64,000 nt of DNA from contig NZ_JAATNW010000006.1 of the NCBI RefSeq assembly GCF_012911815.1, positions 1 through 64,000 of the forward strand. The letters are read 5' to 3'. The notes below the pieces were generated by a model. That model did no database searches and had not been told where the DNA came from. It saw only the letters and a program-made list of their open reading frames with translations. The DNA is from Alteromonas ponticola. GTDB taxonomy: Bacteria; Pseudomonadota; Gammaproteobacteria; Enterobacterales; Alteromonadaceae. This document shows positions 20,231 through 30,633 of this stretch, piece by piece; position 1 is the first letter of the stretch; every line of letters begins with the position of its first letter. A program made the translations under genes and the position numbers.

Positions 20231-20722
20231 ATGCCGCGTAAGAAGAAGTCAAGAAAAGTAGGTTTGATTGGTGTACGTAAAGACCCCAATGCACCACGTC
20301 CGCCTAAAGGGCCTAAGCGGGTAAAGAAATCTACCGGTAAGCCGGCCGGAAGTAGACATAATGTTGAATCAACAGGCAATAACCCGAATCAGAAAAAAAC
20401 AGCGAATGATCCCAGAATTGGTAGCAAAAAACCCATCCCGTTAATTGCTAAGCCTACGCAAGCTGAGAAGCGTCGTTATGCAACGCCGACGCAGGAACTG
20501 GCTGAAATAGAGGCTGATGATCGTCTGGCGATGCTGCTGGATAAGGCTGAGAACGGCGACAAATTAACAGCCAGCGAACAACAGTACGTGAATGAAAAAA
20601 TGGCCCGACATCGAGTTCTGTGTGATCTGCTGGGTATCAGCGACGAAGAATCAGCTGATGAGGACGAGACCTCACCGTTGGATAACATTGAACGCCTCAA
20701 TATTGATGATTTTAAGGATTAA
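20231..20722 (+). CDS. yihI: Der GTPase-activating protein YihI
   Basis: A 163-residue protein with a very basic N-terminal half (MPRKKKSRKVGLIGVRKDP, PPKGPKRVKK) and an acidic C-terminal half, as in E. coli YihI, which stimulates GTP hydrolysis by the ribosome assembly GTPase Der. The conserved central block is ELAEIEADDRLAMLLDKAENG. The ATG at 20231 gives the family start; an upstream frame from 20198 adds 11 unrelated residues. It is followed at once by a DUF2489 gene, a common pairing. Confidence 0.9.
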   Translation: MPRKKKSRKVGLIGVRKDPNAPRPPKGPKRVKKSTGKPAGSRHNVESTGNNPNQKKTANDPRIGSKKPIPLIAKPTQAEKRRYATPTQELAEIEADDRLAMLLDKAENGDKLTASEQQYVNEKMARHRVLCDLLGISDEESADEDETSPLDNIERLNIDDFKD

Positions 20723-20731
20723 CGGTAATTG

Positions 20732-21181
20732 ATGATGTGGATAGGATTGGCCATTGCTGGCGTAATAATAATTTTAGCATTAGGTTTCTATGCAGGTCGT
20801 CTATTGTATCAGCTGAAGCAACAAAATCAGCGCCACCAATTGGCCAGAGACAAGCGCACAGCAAAAATTGTTGAAAGTATTCAGGTGATAGTGAAGGCCA
20901 TGCTGCAGCAACAGTGCGAATTGTCTGAAGGGGCAATCAGATTGTGTAACCTGTTGGAAGCATTGCCTTCTGCGTCCCCACCCGACTACAGTGAACAATA
21001 CCCGAAGCTATATGAATTTTTTCATAAAGTCAGCGGATTTGCGATTTTAGATGCCAGAGCGAAACTGCCTAAGTCAGAGCGAATGCGCCAGGATGTGGCC
21101 CGCGAGCAAATCGAAGCAGACTATGAGACAGCCGTATTGAAGGAACTACCGGCACTTCAGGCATACTGCAACACGCTCTAA
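20732..21181 (+). CDS. DUF2489 family membrane-anchored protein
   Basis: A 149-residue protein with one N-terminal transmembrane helix (about residues 3-22, WIGLAIAGVIIILALGF), then a coiled, charged cytosolic part with QQQCELSEGAIRLCNLLEAL, typical of DUF2489. Function unknown. Two consecutive ATG codons (20732, 20735) are possible starts, with AAGGA upstream at the end of yihI. It converges with tag; the two stop codons overlap. Confidence 0.8.
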   Translation: MMWIGLAIAGVIIILALGFYAGRLLYQLKQQNQRHQLARDKRTAKIVESIQVIVKAMLQQQCELSEGAIRLCNLLEALPSASPPDYSEQYPKLYEFFHKVSGFAILDARAKLPKSERMRQDVAREQIEADYETAVLKELPALQAYCNTL

Positions 21182-21765
21182 CGGATTGCCTCTTTGCACA
21201 CCGCTGTATAGCAATGGCAGTCGGTAGTATGGTCATTCACCATACCCACTGCCTGCATAAATGCATAACAAATCGTTTCACCGACGAAAGTAAAACCTGC
21301 TTTTTTCAATGCCTTGGCCATTTGTTTGGAGGCTTCGGTGCTTACCGGCACCTCACTTATTTTGCTCCATTGGTTAATCTCCGTTCTGCCATCCGTAAAT
21401 TGCCAGATAAAATCAGTAAACGACTGCTGCTCCTTAATGGCTAAATAAGCGTGCGCATTTTTAAAAATTGAGTCGATTTTAAGTCGGTTTCGAATGATTC
21501 CTGGATTTTTAATTAGCTTTGCGCGCTCAGCCTGAGGCATACGCACAATTTTTTCTGCGTCAAATTGGCAAAAAGCCTCTTCATAATTCTTTTGTTTACG
21601 TAAAATAGTTATCCACGATAACCCTGCTTGCTGACCGTCCAGGCAAAGTTTAGCAAACAATGCGTCTTCATTCCGTTCCGGTCTGCCCCATACTTCGTCA
21701 TGATACTGTTGATAAAGTGGGTCATCTGTCACCCAGGCACATCGATTTGGTTTAAAACCAGTCAT
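21178..21765 (-). CDS. tag: DNA-3-methyladenine glycosylase I
   Basis: A 195-residue constitutive repair glycosylase that removes 3-methyladenine. The structural zinc site is complete: C9, H20 of YHDEVWG, and the histidine and cysteine of NDHTTDC near the C-terminus. The core GQQAGLSWITILRKQKNYEEAF and KKAGFTFVGETICYAFMQAVG match the TAG family. The helix-hairpin-helix region is intact. An off-consensus DnaA box (TTATCCACG, near 21608) inside it looks accidental. Confidence 0.95.
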   Translation of the reverse strand: MTGFKPNRCAWVTDDPLYQQYHDEVWGRPERNEDALFAKLCLDGQQAGLSWITILRKQKNYEEAFCQFDAEKIVRMPQAERAKLIKNPGIIRNRLKIDSIFKNAHAYLAIKEQQSFTDFIWQFTDGRTEINQWSKISEVPVSTEASKQMAKALKKAGFTFVGETICYAFMQAVGMVNDHTTDCHCYTAVCKEAIR

Positions 21766-21887
21766 AGTTTTTGCCTTTATTTTATGTTTAAGCCGACTTT
21801 AACCCGCTAAAGCCTACATTCATAGACTTACAATCTGTATACTAGGCGACCTTTAATTTGTCACTGAAGCACGTGGTTATAAAGAGA

Positions 21888-22793
21888 ATGCACAATTTCG
21901 ATATAAAAACCTTTCAGGGGTTAATTCTGGCGTTGCAGGATTACTGGGCCCGACAAGGCTGTGTCATCATTCAGCCGTTGGATATGGAAGTGGGCGCGGG
22001 TACGTTTCACCCCATGACATTTTTGCGCTCTCTTGGACCCGAGCCCATTAGCAGTGCCTACGTGCAACCTTGCCGCCGTCCTACCGATGGCCGTTATGGC
22101 GAAAACCCAAATCGCTTACAGCATTACTACCAATTTCAGGTCATGCTGAAGCCCTCTCCCGATAATATTCAGGAGCTGTATTTGGGCTCACTCAGAGAAC
22201 TGGGGTTTGACCCGCTCGTGCATGATATTCGCTTTGTCGAAGATAACTGGGAGTCTCCTACCCTGGGCGCCTGGGGTTTAGGCTGGGAAGTCTGGCTAAA
22301 TGGCATGGAAGTGACTCAATTTACCTATTTTCAACAGGTCGGCGGACTTGAATGTAAGCCGGTAACCGGAGAAATCACCTATGGTCTTGAACGTCTTGCC
22401 ATGTATGTGCAGGGCGTTGACAGCATCTATGACCTGGTGTGGACTGATGGCCCGTTAGGCAAAGTGACTTATGGTGATGTATTTCACCAGAATGAAGTCG
22501 AGCAATCGACTTACAATTTCGAGCATGCCAATGTAGACGTATTGTTCAGAACTTTTGATGAGTGTGAAGCCGCCAGTCAGTTATCAATTGAAAAGAACTT
22601 GCCTCTTCCCGCTTACGAGCAGGTGATGAAAGCCTCTCACGCATTTAATTTGTTAGATGCCCGCCACGCCATTTCAGTGACTGAACGCCAGCGCTACATT
22701 CTGCGCGTGCGCACACTCGCCAAAGCGTGTGCAGAAAGTTATTACCAGGCCCGTGAAGAGTTGGGCTTTCCGTTGTGTAAGAAGGAGTTGTAA
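21888..22793 (+). CDS. glyQ: glycyl-tRNA synthetase alpha subunit
   Basis: A 301-residue class IIc synthetase alpha chain. Long identical blocks with E. coli are seen: [51 protein letters not shown] and [20 protein letters not shown]. The start [12 protein letters not shown] at 21888 corresponds to E. coli MQKFDTRTFQGL; earlier GTG and TTG starts (21858, 21873) are possible because the purine-rich AAAGAGA sits right against the ATG. glyS follows 2 bp after the stop. No glycine riboswitch or T-box is visible. Confidence 0.96.
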   Translation: MHNFDIKTFQGLILALQDYWARQGCVIIQPLDMEVGAGTFHPMTFLRSLGPEPISSAYVQPCRRPTDGRYGENPNRLQHYYQFQVMLKPSPDNIQELYLGSLRELGFDPLVHDIRFVEDNWESPTLGAWGLGWEVWLNGMEVTQFTYFQQVGGLECKPVTGEITYGLERLAMYVQGVDSIYDLVWTDGPLGKVTYGDVFHQNEVEQSTYNFEHANVDVLFRTFDECEAASQLSIEKNLPLPAYEQVMKASHAFNLLDARHAISVTERQRYILRVRTLAKACAESYYQAREELGFPLCKKEL

Positions 22794-22795
22794 TC

Positions 22796-24868
22796 GTGCG
22801 CAAAGATAATCTTCTTATTGAATTAGGCACCGAAGAACTGCCACCTAAAGCGCTCAAAACTCTGGCAACAAGTTTTGCAGACAATATTCAAGCCGGTCTG
22901 AACAACGCTGAGCTGGCCTTTGCAGCGATTGAATGGTTTGCAGCACCGCGTCGATTAGCCGTGGCAGTAAAACAGCTGGACGCAACCCAGCAGGATAAGA
23001 CGGTTGAAAAACGCGGCCCTGCAGTAAGTGCAGCATTTGACCAAAACGGTGAGCCGACGAAAGCCGCATTAGGTTGGGCACGCGGTAATGGTATTGAAAT
23101 CAGTGAAGCCGAACGTCTGGTTACCGATAAGGGCGAATGGTTACTGCACAAAGCTCATCAGCCCGGACAATCCATTGAGCAACTGCTTGAAGGAATTTTG
23201 ACTCAGGCATTGTCTAAATTGCCGATCCCGAAACCCATGCGTTGGGGAAGCTACTCTACCCAGTTTATTCGCCCGGTACATACCCTGTGTGTGCTGTTTG
23301 GCAGTGACATTATCAAAGTAAATGCGTTGGGTTTAAACAGCAACAATCAAATTAATGGCCATCGTTTTCAAGGTGAGGCGGGAGTCACGGTTGCCCATGC
23401 AGATGACTACCTGGCGGTCATGAAAAAGCAATATGTTATAGCCGATTTTGCTGAGCGTACTCAATTGGTTCAGCAAGAGCTGGAGAAAGCCGCAGAGCAA
23501 TTGAATCTGAAGGCAGACTATGATGAGTCGCTGCTGGAAGAAATCGCGTCACTAGTAGAATGGCCGGTAGTACTTACCGCCTCTTTCGACACCTCATTCC
23601 TGCAGGTGCCCAAAGAAGCGCTGATTTATACAATGAAAGACGATCAGAAGTACGTACCGTTGCTAAAACAGGACGGTCAGTTAAGCAACCAGTTCTTATT
23701 TGTCAGTAATATTGAAAGTCGTGATCCCGCTCAGGTCATCAGTGGCAATGAAAAGGTCATACGTCCACGTTTAGCTGATGCCGAGTTTTTCTTTAACGCA
23801 GATAAAAAGCAGACGCTGGAAAGTCGTCTGGAAAGCTTAAGTTCGGTATTGTTTCAGAAGCAACTGGGTACGTTAAAAGACAAATCGTTGCGCATTGCCG
23901 AGTTGTCAGCCTATATTGCCAGCCACATCAAGGCGGATGAAAAACTTGCCTATCGTGCGGGTGAATTGGCCAAAGCCGACCTGATGACCAACATGGTAAT
24001 GGAATTTCCTGATGTTCAGGGCGTCATGGGTAAGTACTACGCCCTGTATGACAATGAACCTAAAGAAGTCGCCAATGCGCTGTATGAACAATACCTGCCA
24101 CGCTTTGCTGGTGATGAATTACCAGCACATCCGGTAAGTGCCGCAGTCGCGCTGGCCGACAAGATGGATACTCTGGTGGGTATCTTCGGCATCGGTCAAC
24201 TGCCAAAGGGTGATAAAGATCCGTTTGCCTTACGCCGGGCAGCCATCGGTTTGCTGCGTATCATCAGTGAGCTGAAATTGCCTTTGGATCTTGACGATTT
24301 GGTCAACAAAGCGGTGGCTATCTATGCTGATAAGCTAACCAATCACGACTGTCATCAGCAGGTTGTCGACTTTGTGCTGGGTCGCTTCAATGCCCTGTTG
24401 CAGGATCAGGGGGTAAGCATTGATGTCATTCAGGCAGTCAGCGCTCGTCGCCCCACTCAACCCACTGACTTTGTCGCGCGAATACATGCGGTCAGCACGT
24501 TCAAAGCGCTGGAAGCAGCCGAAGCGCTGGCAGCAGCGAACAAACGCGTAGCAAATATTCTAGCGAAACAGCATGTTGAGTCGGCCGGCAAGATAGACCC
24601 TGATCTACTGGCAGAATCGTCAGAACAGACCCTTTATCGGGAATTAACCTCGGCCAAATCTGAACTCGCGGCAGCAATTGATCAACACGATTACACTACT
24701 GTGCTGACCCGTTTAGCTCAGTTACGTGCAAGTATTGATGATTTTTTTGATAATGTAATGGTCATGACTGACGACATTGCCGTAAGAGATAACCGTCTGG
24801 CATTGTTGTTTATGCTACGTGAACTCTTCATGGTAACGGCGGATATTTCGTTGTTAGCCAAAAACTGA
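22796..24868 (+). CDS. glyS: glycyl-tRNA synthetase beta subunit
   Basis: The 690-residue partner of GlyQ in the alpha2-beta2 enzyme, contributing tRNA recognition. It opens with [15 protein letters not shown] and carries the family blocks [38 protein letters not shown] and [29 protein letters not shown], followed by the C-terminal anticodon-binding-like domain. It starts with GTG at 22796, just after glyQ, and is certainly in the same operon. Confidence 0.97.
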   Translation: MRKDNLLIELGTEELPPKALKTLATSFADNIQAGLNNAELAFAAIEWFAAPRRLAVAVKQLDATQQDKTVEKRGPAVSAAFDQNGEPTKAALGWARGNGIEISEAERLVTDKGEWLLHKAHQPGQSIEQLLEGILTQALSKLPIPKPMRWGSYSTQFIRPVHTLCVLFGSDIIKVNALGLNSNNQINGHRFQGEAGVTVAHADDYLAVMKKQYVIADFAERTQLVQQELEKAAEQLNLKADYDESLLEEIASLVEWPVVLTASFDTSFLQVPKEALIYTMKDDQKYVPLLKQDGQLSNQFLFVSNIESRDPAQVISGNEKVIRPRLADAEFFFNADKKQTLESRLESLSSVLFQKQLGTLKDKSLRIAELSAYIASHIKADEKLAYRAGELAKADLMTNMVMEFPDVQGVMGKYYALYDNEPKEVANALYEQYLPRFAGDELPAHPVSAAVALADKMDTLVGIFGIGQLPKGDKDPFALRRAAIGLLRIISELKLPLDLDDLVNKAVAIYADKLTNHDCHQQVVDFVLGRFNALLQDQGVSIDVIQAVSARRPTQPTDFVARIHAVSTFKALEAAEALAAANKRVANILAKQHVESAGKIDPDLLAESSEQTLYRELTSAKSELAAAIDQHDYTTVLTRLAQLRASIDDFFDNVMVMTDDIAVRDNRLALLFMLRELFMVTADISLLAKN

Positions 24869-24883
24869 TATTTAAGGGTAATT

Positions 24884-25327
24884 GTGACGCTACGAACACT
24901 TGGGATCATTGCACTGTTAACGTTATCCGGCTGTGCTACACAGTCGGGTAATCAACTTCCTTCTCAAGGCAGTGATGAACGTATCGCGCTGGATGAGCTA
25001 TACGTCCGCGGTGTATTTAATTGGTGGGAAGCCAAGCAAAATCATCGCGTTCAGATCAAAGGTCAACAAGGCGTGGTTGATGTTGAGCTCATTGCAGATG
25101 GCCAACCCAATGATTTCAAGTTTTCTAACCAGTATTGGAGTCCCTCACAAACGTGTGGTGGCAGCTATGCTGGTCAGATTGTTTCTACACGCAGTACCCT
25201 TTATCTGACCTGCGGCGCAAATGCACAGACTTTACAATTTACGCCGTCTGATGATGGCACGTACCGCTTTATCATCAACGAGACTGATAGCGATGAGCTG
25301 ACCTTAAGTGTGGTGCAGGTAAAGTGA
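24884..25327 (+). CDS. small lipoprotein, unrecognised family
   Basis: A 147-residue putative lipoprotein: hydrophobic N-terminus LGIIALLTLSGC with lipobox LSGC (C17), then a beta-rich domain with WWEAKQNHRVQI, QYWSPSQTCGGSYAGQ and a late cysteine (LTCG). GTG start at 24884 with AAGGG ahead, 15 bp after glyS, so it is probably co-transcribed. I do not recognise a family. Residue 18 after the cysteine is alanine, so outer-membrane sorting is expected. Confidence 0.75.
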   Translation: MTLRTLGIIALLTLSGCATQSGNQLPSQGSDERIALDELYVRGVFNWWEAKQNHRVQIKGQQGVVDVELIADGQPNDFKFSNQYWSPSQTCGGSYAGQIVSTRSTLYLTCGANAQTLQFTPSDDGTYRFIINETDSDELTLSVVQVK

Positions 25328-25346
25328 CAGGGCTTTGCGCTGTCAT

Positions 25347-25583
25347 TCACGACTTGCAGCGTCTTATCAGCTGACTGAGTTTTACTGAGATCTTACCGAC
25401 CGGTTTCCCCATAAACAGTGAAATCACAAATGCGGCAGGCCAAGCTAACAAAAACGCTTTCAGCCACGCGACACCTAAACCGTCTACCCAGCCAATATTA
25501 ATGAACGTCACCCACCCTGACATCAAGGTAGACAGGAGCAGTGACATGCAATAGGCATAACAAAACTTATCTAAATTGAGCAA
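25347..25583 (-). CDS. DUF2798 small membrane protein
   Basis: A 78-residue protein with two transmembrane helices: CMSLLLSTLMSGWVTFINIGW and WLKAFLLAWPAAFVISLFMG, then GKPVGKISVKLSQLIRR. The MSxxMSxxxTxINxG and FLLAWPxAFxxS pattern is that of DUF2798. Function unknown. I place the start at a TTG (25583) because GAGG lies six bases ahead and it gives the family length; a longer frame reaches 25652. It is convergent with the lipoprotein gene and divergent from the pullulanase. Confidence 0.7.
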   Translation of the reverse strand: MLNLDKFCYAYCMSLLLSTLMSGWVTFINIGWVDGLGVAWLKAFLLAWPAAFVISLFMGKPVGKISVKLSQLIRRCKS

Positions 25584-25834
25584 GCACAACCTCACGTGTA
25601 GCTCGACAAAAATACCGTCCAAAGAGTAAAGCAACCGCAGCGAAACTGCCACCTGAATACCGTTACACCTACCTGAGCTGCTCTGTTATTCGGTAATTTG
25701 CTGTTTGCATACGTATTCACCAACGCTGGTGCTTGGCAGCTTTAGTCAACTCACTTACTCTTTGTTGATTAATTGTTAACCATTAACATTTTTGCTACAG
25801 CTAATGTCAGCAATACTAGTACAAAGGATCCGTC

Positions 25835-28800
25835 ATGCGCGCGTTGCTTGTCAGTCTACTACTCACTCTGTTTACGTTCACTTCCTATGCTCAAGAGTGG
25901 CACACCCCGTCACAAATAACTGTCTCCAGCCCTAAAAAGCTGAGTAACTTCACTCGGAAAGCAATGGAGGTGACGGTTGATATCACGAACGACAGTGATG
26001 CGCAGCTCATTGGTCCATTCAGGTTGGTAGTGAACGCTAGTTCACACACAATTATGGGCCTGGACGGTGAAGAAAACGGTAAAGCGTTTAAAATTTTACC
26101 TTTTACCGCGCTGGCGGCTAATTCGACCCGCCAGGTGGTGTTAAAACTGGAACATGCCCGTAAGCGGTTTAACTTCGACTTTAGTGTCCAGAGTCGTGGC
26201 ACCGATACGTCTGGCAGCGTGTTAAATCTCGATGATAATCAGATTGCGCTTTTCTACAAACGCGAGGATGGCAATTATTCGGGCTGGGGGCTTCATTTGT
26301 GGAGCGGTCAGGCTTGCGGTAACTATGCCGAGCCCACCACATCCAGTCCGCACTTTAACAATTGGGGTTCACCCTACCCCGCTGACGGCGTTGATCCTGA
26401 ATACGGCGCTTTTTTTATCTTAACGGTGGAGCCCGGTGCCCAATGCTACAACTTTATTGTCCATAAAGGCGATGAACGTGGTGTGGGCAGTGGTGATCAA
26501 CAGTTTGACCCGACCCAAGGCCAGGAAGCATTTACCTTTCACGGCAATGGTAACATCTGGTATTTCCCCGTGGCCACGCCACCGGTTTTCGCAAGCGGTG
26601 CCAGCGCCCATTGGTTAACACCAGATACGTTGGTCTGGGGGAATGTTGTAGATGCTGCCGAATACCGTTTATACCATGCAGAAGACGCGGACATGGCAGT
26701 AGTATTTGGGCTACTGGCTAATAAGGGCGAATCGGTCAATTTAGTCAGCTCCGAGTGGGATACCTCGCTGAAACAGCAATTTCCCCATCTCAGTGATTTC
26801 TCTGGTTTCAGTGTGTCAGTCTCGCCGGAACAGGCAAAAGCCATGGCAAAAGGGCAATTGATTGCGGTGGCACTGGATAACAATGAAAACGTGTTAGCCG
26901 CTACGCATGTTCAGCGTGCCGCCCTGCTGGATTCGCTGTACACGTCTGCGCCAAACGATGCAGATGAAGCGCAGCTGGGTGTGCAGTATGAAGGTAACAA
27001 AGTATCCGTTTCGCTGTGGGCGCCCACTGCGAAGAAAGTATCACTTTATCTGTATAACCGAAATCAGAAATGGCTCGGCTGGTGGTTTGGCAAAAAAGCC
27101 ATGCAGTATGACCCTGACACTGGGATATGGCGGTTTGAAGCCAATAAAAATCTACTCAATCGCAAATACTATCGATTTGAAGTGACTGCTTATCATCCTC
27201 TGACCGATAACATTGAAACGATGATGACGTCAGACCCTTATTCGCTGGCATTATCGGAAAACGGCGTGCATAGCCAGTTCATCAATTTGAACGATGCTGA
27301 CTTGCAACCTGCCGGATGGCGCAATCACACTGTGCCTACCGTACACAATCCGGAAGACGCGGTGATCTATGAAACCCACATTCGCGACTTCAGCAACCTG
27401 GATCCTACTGTTCCAACAGCGTATCAGGGTAAATATCTGGCTTTCACACAAACCGATTCACAGCCTGTTCAGCACTTACAGCAACTGGCTGATGCCGGCC
27501 TAACACACATTCATTTCCTACCGGCAAACGATATCGCCTCCATTGAAGAAAACCCGGCCGAACGCGTTGAAATTACCGATACGGTGGCCAAGTTGTGTCA
27601 ACGTAACCCATCTGCCAGCGTGTGCGGTGTTGAATCGGCATCATCACGGTTGATTGACGTATTGGAAAGCTATGATCCTGACTCCACCGACGCGCAGGCA
27701 TTAGTGGATGAATTCCGTGGCATGGATGGATTTAACTGGGGCTACGATCCCCATCACTTTGCCGCACCAGAGGGCAGTTATGCCACCGAAGCGTCAGGCG
27801 AAAGTCGCGTTCGTGAAATGCGCGCAATGAACCTGGCATTACATAACATGGGTTTACGCACCATATTAGATGTTGTCTATAACCACACCGCTTCATCCGG
27901 ATTGTACGACAAGTCGGTGTTAGATAAGGCGGTTCCCGGTTATTACCATCGTCTAAACGAATTTACCGGCGCAATCGAGCGCTCAACATGTTGCGAAAAT
28001 ACGGCTACCGAGCACAGAATGATGGAAAAACTGATGATTGACTCATTAGTTATTTTCGCCCGTGATTACGGCTTTGACGGTTTTCGTTTTGATTTAATGG
28101 GGCACATCCCCAAGTCGTCGGTAGAACGTGCACGCGAGGCTGTGCAAGCCGTCGACCCGGACACCTATTTTTATGGTGAAGGCTGGAATTTTGGCGAAGT
28201 AGTTAACGATCGCCGGTTTGAGCAGGCTTCGCAACTAAACATGGCAGGCACCGAAATTGGTACCTTCTCAGACCGTCAGCGTGAAGCGGTACGCGGTGCT
28301 ACGTTGTTTGCCAGTGATGGGAATGTTAACGAGCAGGATGTTATCCGTATCGGTATGGCTGGAAATATGGCTAATGTGCAATTTGTGGCCGCTAACGGTA
28401 ACTATGTCAAAATGTACGACTACCAGTGGAATGGACAGCCAGCTGGCTACAGTAGTGACCCCGCTGACACCGTAAATTACATTTCTAAACATGATAACGA
28501 AACGTTGTGGGATCAGTTGCAGTTAACCCTGCCGGCTTCGCTTTCGCTGGCTCAACGTGCCCGTATTCAAGCAGTAGCGCTGTCCATCCCTATGCTCAGT
28601 CAGGGTATACCGTTCCTGCACATGGGCTCTGAGCTGTTGCGTTCAAAATCATTAGACCGCAACTCTTATGATGCCGGTGACTGGTTTAATAAAGTGGATT
28701 TCTCCATGGACTCAAGCAACTGGAACATCGGGCTGCCCCTGGCGCAGGACAATGCGGGTAAATGGGACACAATGCGAGGAATCATTGCTAATCCAGCGAC

Positions 28801-30202
28801 TGCACCAGACAGTTATGTAATGAATGCAACGTTTGAGCGGTTTAAAGAATGGTTGTCTATTCGTCAGTCTTCCGTGTTATTTCGTTTGCCAACACAGCAA
28901 GACGTGATTGATCGTTTAGCTTTCCATAATACCGGTGTTGATCAGCAAGCAGGCCTGATTGTCATGAGTTTGGATGACGGCATTGGCGTGGACGATATTG
29001 ACCCTCAGCACGATGCCATTCTGGTGGTTGTAAATGGTTCAAACGGGTCAGTTGATGTGCCAATGTCACAGGCAGAACAATTCGAACTACACCCGGTTCA
29101 GCTTGGTTCCAGCGATGTCGCGTTAAGCAATGTGATTATTAGTTCCGGCTCAATTGCGGTTCCGCCACAAACCACCGCCGTTCTGGTTAAACCTCAATTT
29201 GGCGCTCAAGGTGAAGGGGTATCGGCACGTCCTCCACTTGGAGAGCAGGTAATCTATCTCCGCGGCGATATGAATAGCTGGGGTACTGACGACCCGCTCT
29301 CTTATCAGGGCAATGGCCGCTATAGCGTAACGCTGGATTTGGGTGCCGGTGCCTATCAGTTCAAACTGGCCAGCGAAGGTTGGGATTTGCAATACGGCGG
29401 TGGGTTTTCTATTCCGCTTAATGAAACTTACAATGTCTATGAATATGGCGACAATATCAGTGTTACTTTAGCTGAAGATACAACCGTCACCTTTACGTTT
29501 AACCTGGCTGCGATGCAATCACCGACCTTATTGTTGTCAGCCGATGTTGATGATGCACCAACTGCTCCATATGGTGATACCACTGTGTATCTACGCGGTA
29601 GTATGAACGGTTGGGGCACAGATAATCCTTTCGTTTATCAGGGCAACAATCGCTATACCCTGGCCCGTGCACTCACTGCTGGAACTTATAATTTCAAACT
29701 AGCCAGCCAGGACTGGTCAACGGTAAATATTGGTGCCAGTACCTCTGGACAGGAAATTCTGTTAAATACGCCTTGGAATATGGTTAACGGCGGAAGCCAG
29801 GATGTAACGCTAAATATCGTCGCCGACGGTCAATATCTGTTTGATATTGATGCCAGCGATGCAACTAATCCTGTCGTCACTGTTAGCGAGGATATCGCGC
29901 CATTGGCCGCAATTCCGCATATCCGTGGTTCACTCAATAATTGGGGAACGACGGATCCAATGATGTATGTGGGCAATGGCAGCTATCAAGTGAATATCGA
30001 TGTGCTGACTGGCCAATATCAATTCAAGGTGGCCAGCAGCGATTGGTCTGCTATTGACTTAGGATCGTTTGAGCAGGCGACGGTAGGTAAAACAATTAAG
30101 CTCGAAGGGGGAAATAATATTAATTTGGAGGTAAACGAAGACGGCATACGACGCTTCAGCATGAACGTGTTCACAACGCCTTTTACCCTAAACATCGAGT
30201 AA
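25835..30202 (+). CDS. secreted pullulanase-type glycoside hydrolase family 13 enzyme
   Basis: A 1455-residue exported alpha-1,6-glucosidase that debranches pullulan, starch or glycogen. A signal peptide ends at SYA (about residue 19). Then come an N-terminal CBM41-like region (about 130-250: ALFYKREDGNYSGWGLHLW), a CBM48-like domain (VSLWAPTAKKVSLYLY) and a GH13 barrel with YNHTASSG, the nucleophile D753 in FRFDLMGH, the acid/base E782 in YGEGWNFG and D887 in SKHDNETLWD. The C-terminal 320 residues are three tandem starch-binding-like repeats. SD AAAGGA precedes the ATG. There is no sugar-operon neighbour; glyS and a sensor kinase flank it. Confidence 0.93.
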   Translation: MRALLVSLLLTLFTFTSYAQEWHTPSQITVSSPKKLSNFTRKAMEVTVDITNDSDAQLIGPFRLVVNASSHTIMGLDGEENGKAFKILPFTALAANSTRQVVLKLEHARKRFNFDFSVQSRGTDTSGSVLNLDDNQIALFYKREDGNYSGWGLHLWSGQACGNYAEPTTSSPHFNNWGSPYPADGVDPEYGAFFILTVEPGAQCYNFIVHKGDERGVGSGDQQFDPTQGQEAFTFHGNGNIWYFPVATPPVFASGASAHWLTPDTLVWGNVVDAAEYRLYHAEDADMAVVFGLLANKGESVNLVSSEWDTSLKQQFPHLSDFSGFSVSVSPEQAKAMAKGQLIAVALDNNENVLAATHVQRAALLDSLYTSAPNDADEAQLGVQYEGNKVSVSLWAPTAKKVSLYLYNRNQKWLGWWFGKKAMQYDPDTGIWRFEANKNLLNRKYYRFEVTAYHPLTDNIETMMTSDPYSLALSENGVHSQFINLNDADLQPAGWRNHTVPTVHNPEDAVIYETHIRDFSNLDPTVPTAYQGKYLAFTQTDSQPVQHLQQLADAGLTHIHFLPANDIASIEENPAERVEITDTVAKLCQRNPSASVCGVESASSRLIDVLESYDPDSTDAQALVDEFRGMDGFNWGYDPHHFAAPEGSYATEASGESRVREMRAMNLALHNMGLRTILDVVYNHTASSGLYDKSVLDKAVPGYYHRLNEFTGAIERSTCCENTATEHRMMEKLMIDSLVIFARDYGFDGFRFDLMGHIPKSSVERAREAVQAVDPDTYFYGEGWNFGEVVNDRRFEQASQLNMAGTEIGTFSDRQREAVRGATLFASDGNVNEQDVIRIGMAGNMANVQFVAANGNYVKMYDYQWNGQPAGYSSDPADTVNYISKHDNETLWDQLQLTLPASLSLAQRARIQAVALSIPMLSQGIPFLHMGSELLRSKSLDRNSYDAGDWFNKVDFSMDSSNWNIGLPLAQDNAGKWDTMRGIIANPATAPDSYVMNATFERFKEWLSIRQSSVLFRLPTQQDVIDRLAFHNTGVDQQAGLIVMSLDDGIGVDDIDPQHDAILVVVNGSNGSVDVPMSQAEQFELHPVQLGSSDVALSNVIISSGSIAVPPQTTAVLVKPQFGAQGEGVSARPPLGEQVIYLRGDMNSWGTDDPLSYQGNGRYSVTLDLGAGAYQFKLASEGWDLQYGGGFSIPLNETYNVYEYGDNISVTLAEDTTVTFTFNLAAMQSPTLLLSADVDDAPTAPYGDTTVYLRGSMNGWGTDNPFVYQGNNRYTLARALTAGTYNFKLASQDWSTVNIGASTSGQEILLNTPWNMVNGGSQDVTLNIVADGQYLFDIDASDATNPVVTVSEDIAPLAAIPHIRGSLNNWGTTDPMMYVGNGSYQVNIDVLTGQYQFKVASSDWSAIDLGSFEQATVGKTIKLEGGNNINLEVNEDGIRRFSMNVFTTPFTLNIE
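29236..30199 (+). repeat. three tandem C-terminal domains in the pullulanase
   Basis: The motif [I/V]YLRGxMNxWGTDxPxxYQGNxRY recurs at about residues 1135, 1248 and 1360 (the third as HIRGSLNNWGTTDP...YVGNGSY), each followed by [Y/T]xFKxAS. The units are about 110 residues long and similar to SusE/SusF-type or CBM-like modules that hold starch. They were probably made by internal duplication; they are clearly diverged at the DNA level. Confidence 0.85.
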
Positions 30203-30633
30203 TTTAAGCGGGTTGCACATTCCTCCCCGGGTGTGCAACTCTACCTGTTCTACTTGTACGATGAACTTTTTTCCCAGCTTCCTTTCCAAGATGCGCTGCA
30301 GCGTATAGGAAGGTAATCAATAGATTTACCGATTAATGGGTTCAATCTTTTATCTGCACGATCATTCTTATACTTTTATTGCTGTTCGGTACTGAGTTGA
30401 TATTACCCTCCAGCACAGTTATTTTCTCTTCCCTTTGACAGGGTCCAGTCTGCGCAAAAAACTTCCAATTGTTATTTCACTTTCAACCCTATATGCTGGT
30501 GTTATACGAGATACAGCGACGGTCAGTGCGGCTATCAGCATGCACTTCCAGCATTACACGAATCACAAAGAGCTTTCCTAACGCGGACAGCCAGTGATTA
30601 GTGTCACAGTAGATAGAGAACGAAGAGAACTAA
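30203..30633. other. intergenic region between pullulanase and sensor kinase
   Basis: A hairpin follows the pullulanase stop (30211-30240: GTTGCACA...TGTGCAAC with a 12-base loop, no T-run). The rest is AT-rich leader for the kinase gene with no reading frame, RNA or repeat that I can support. Confidence 0.5.
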
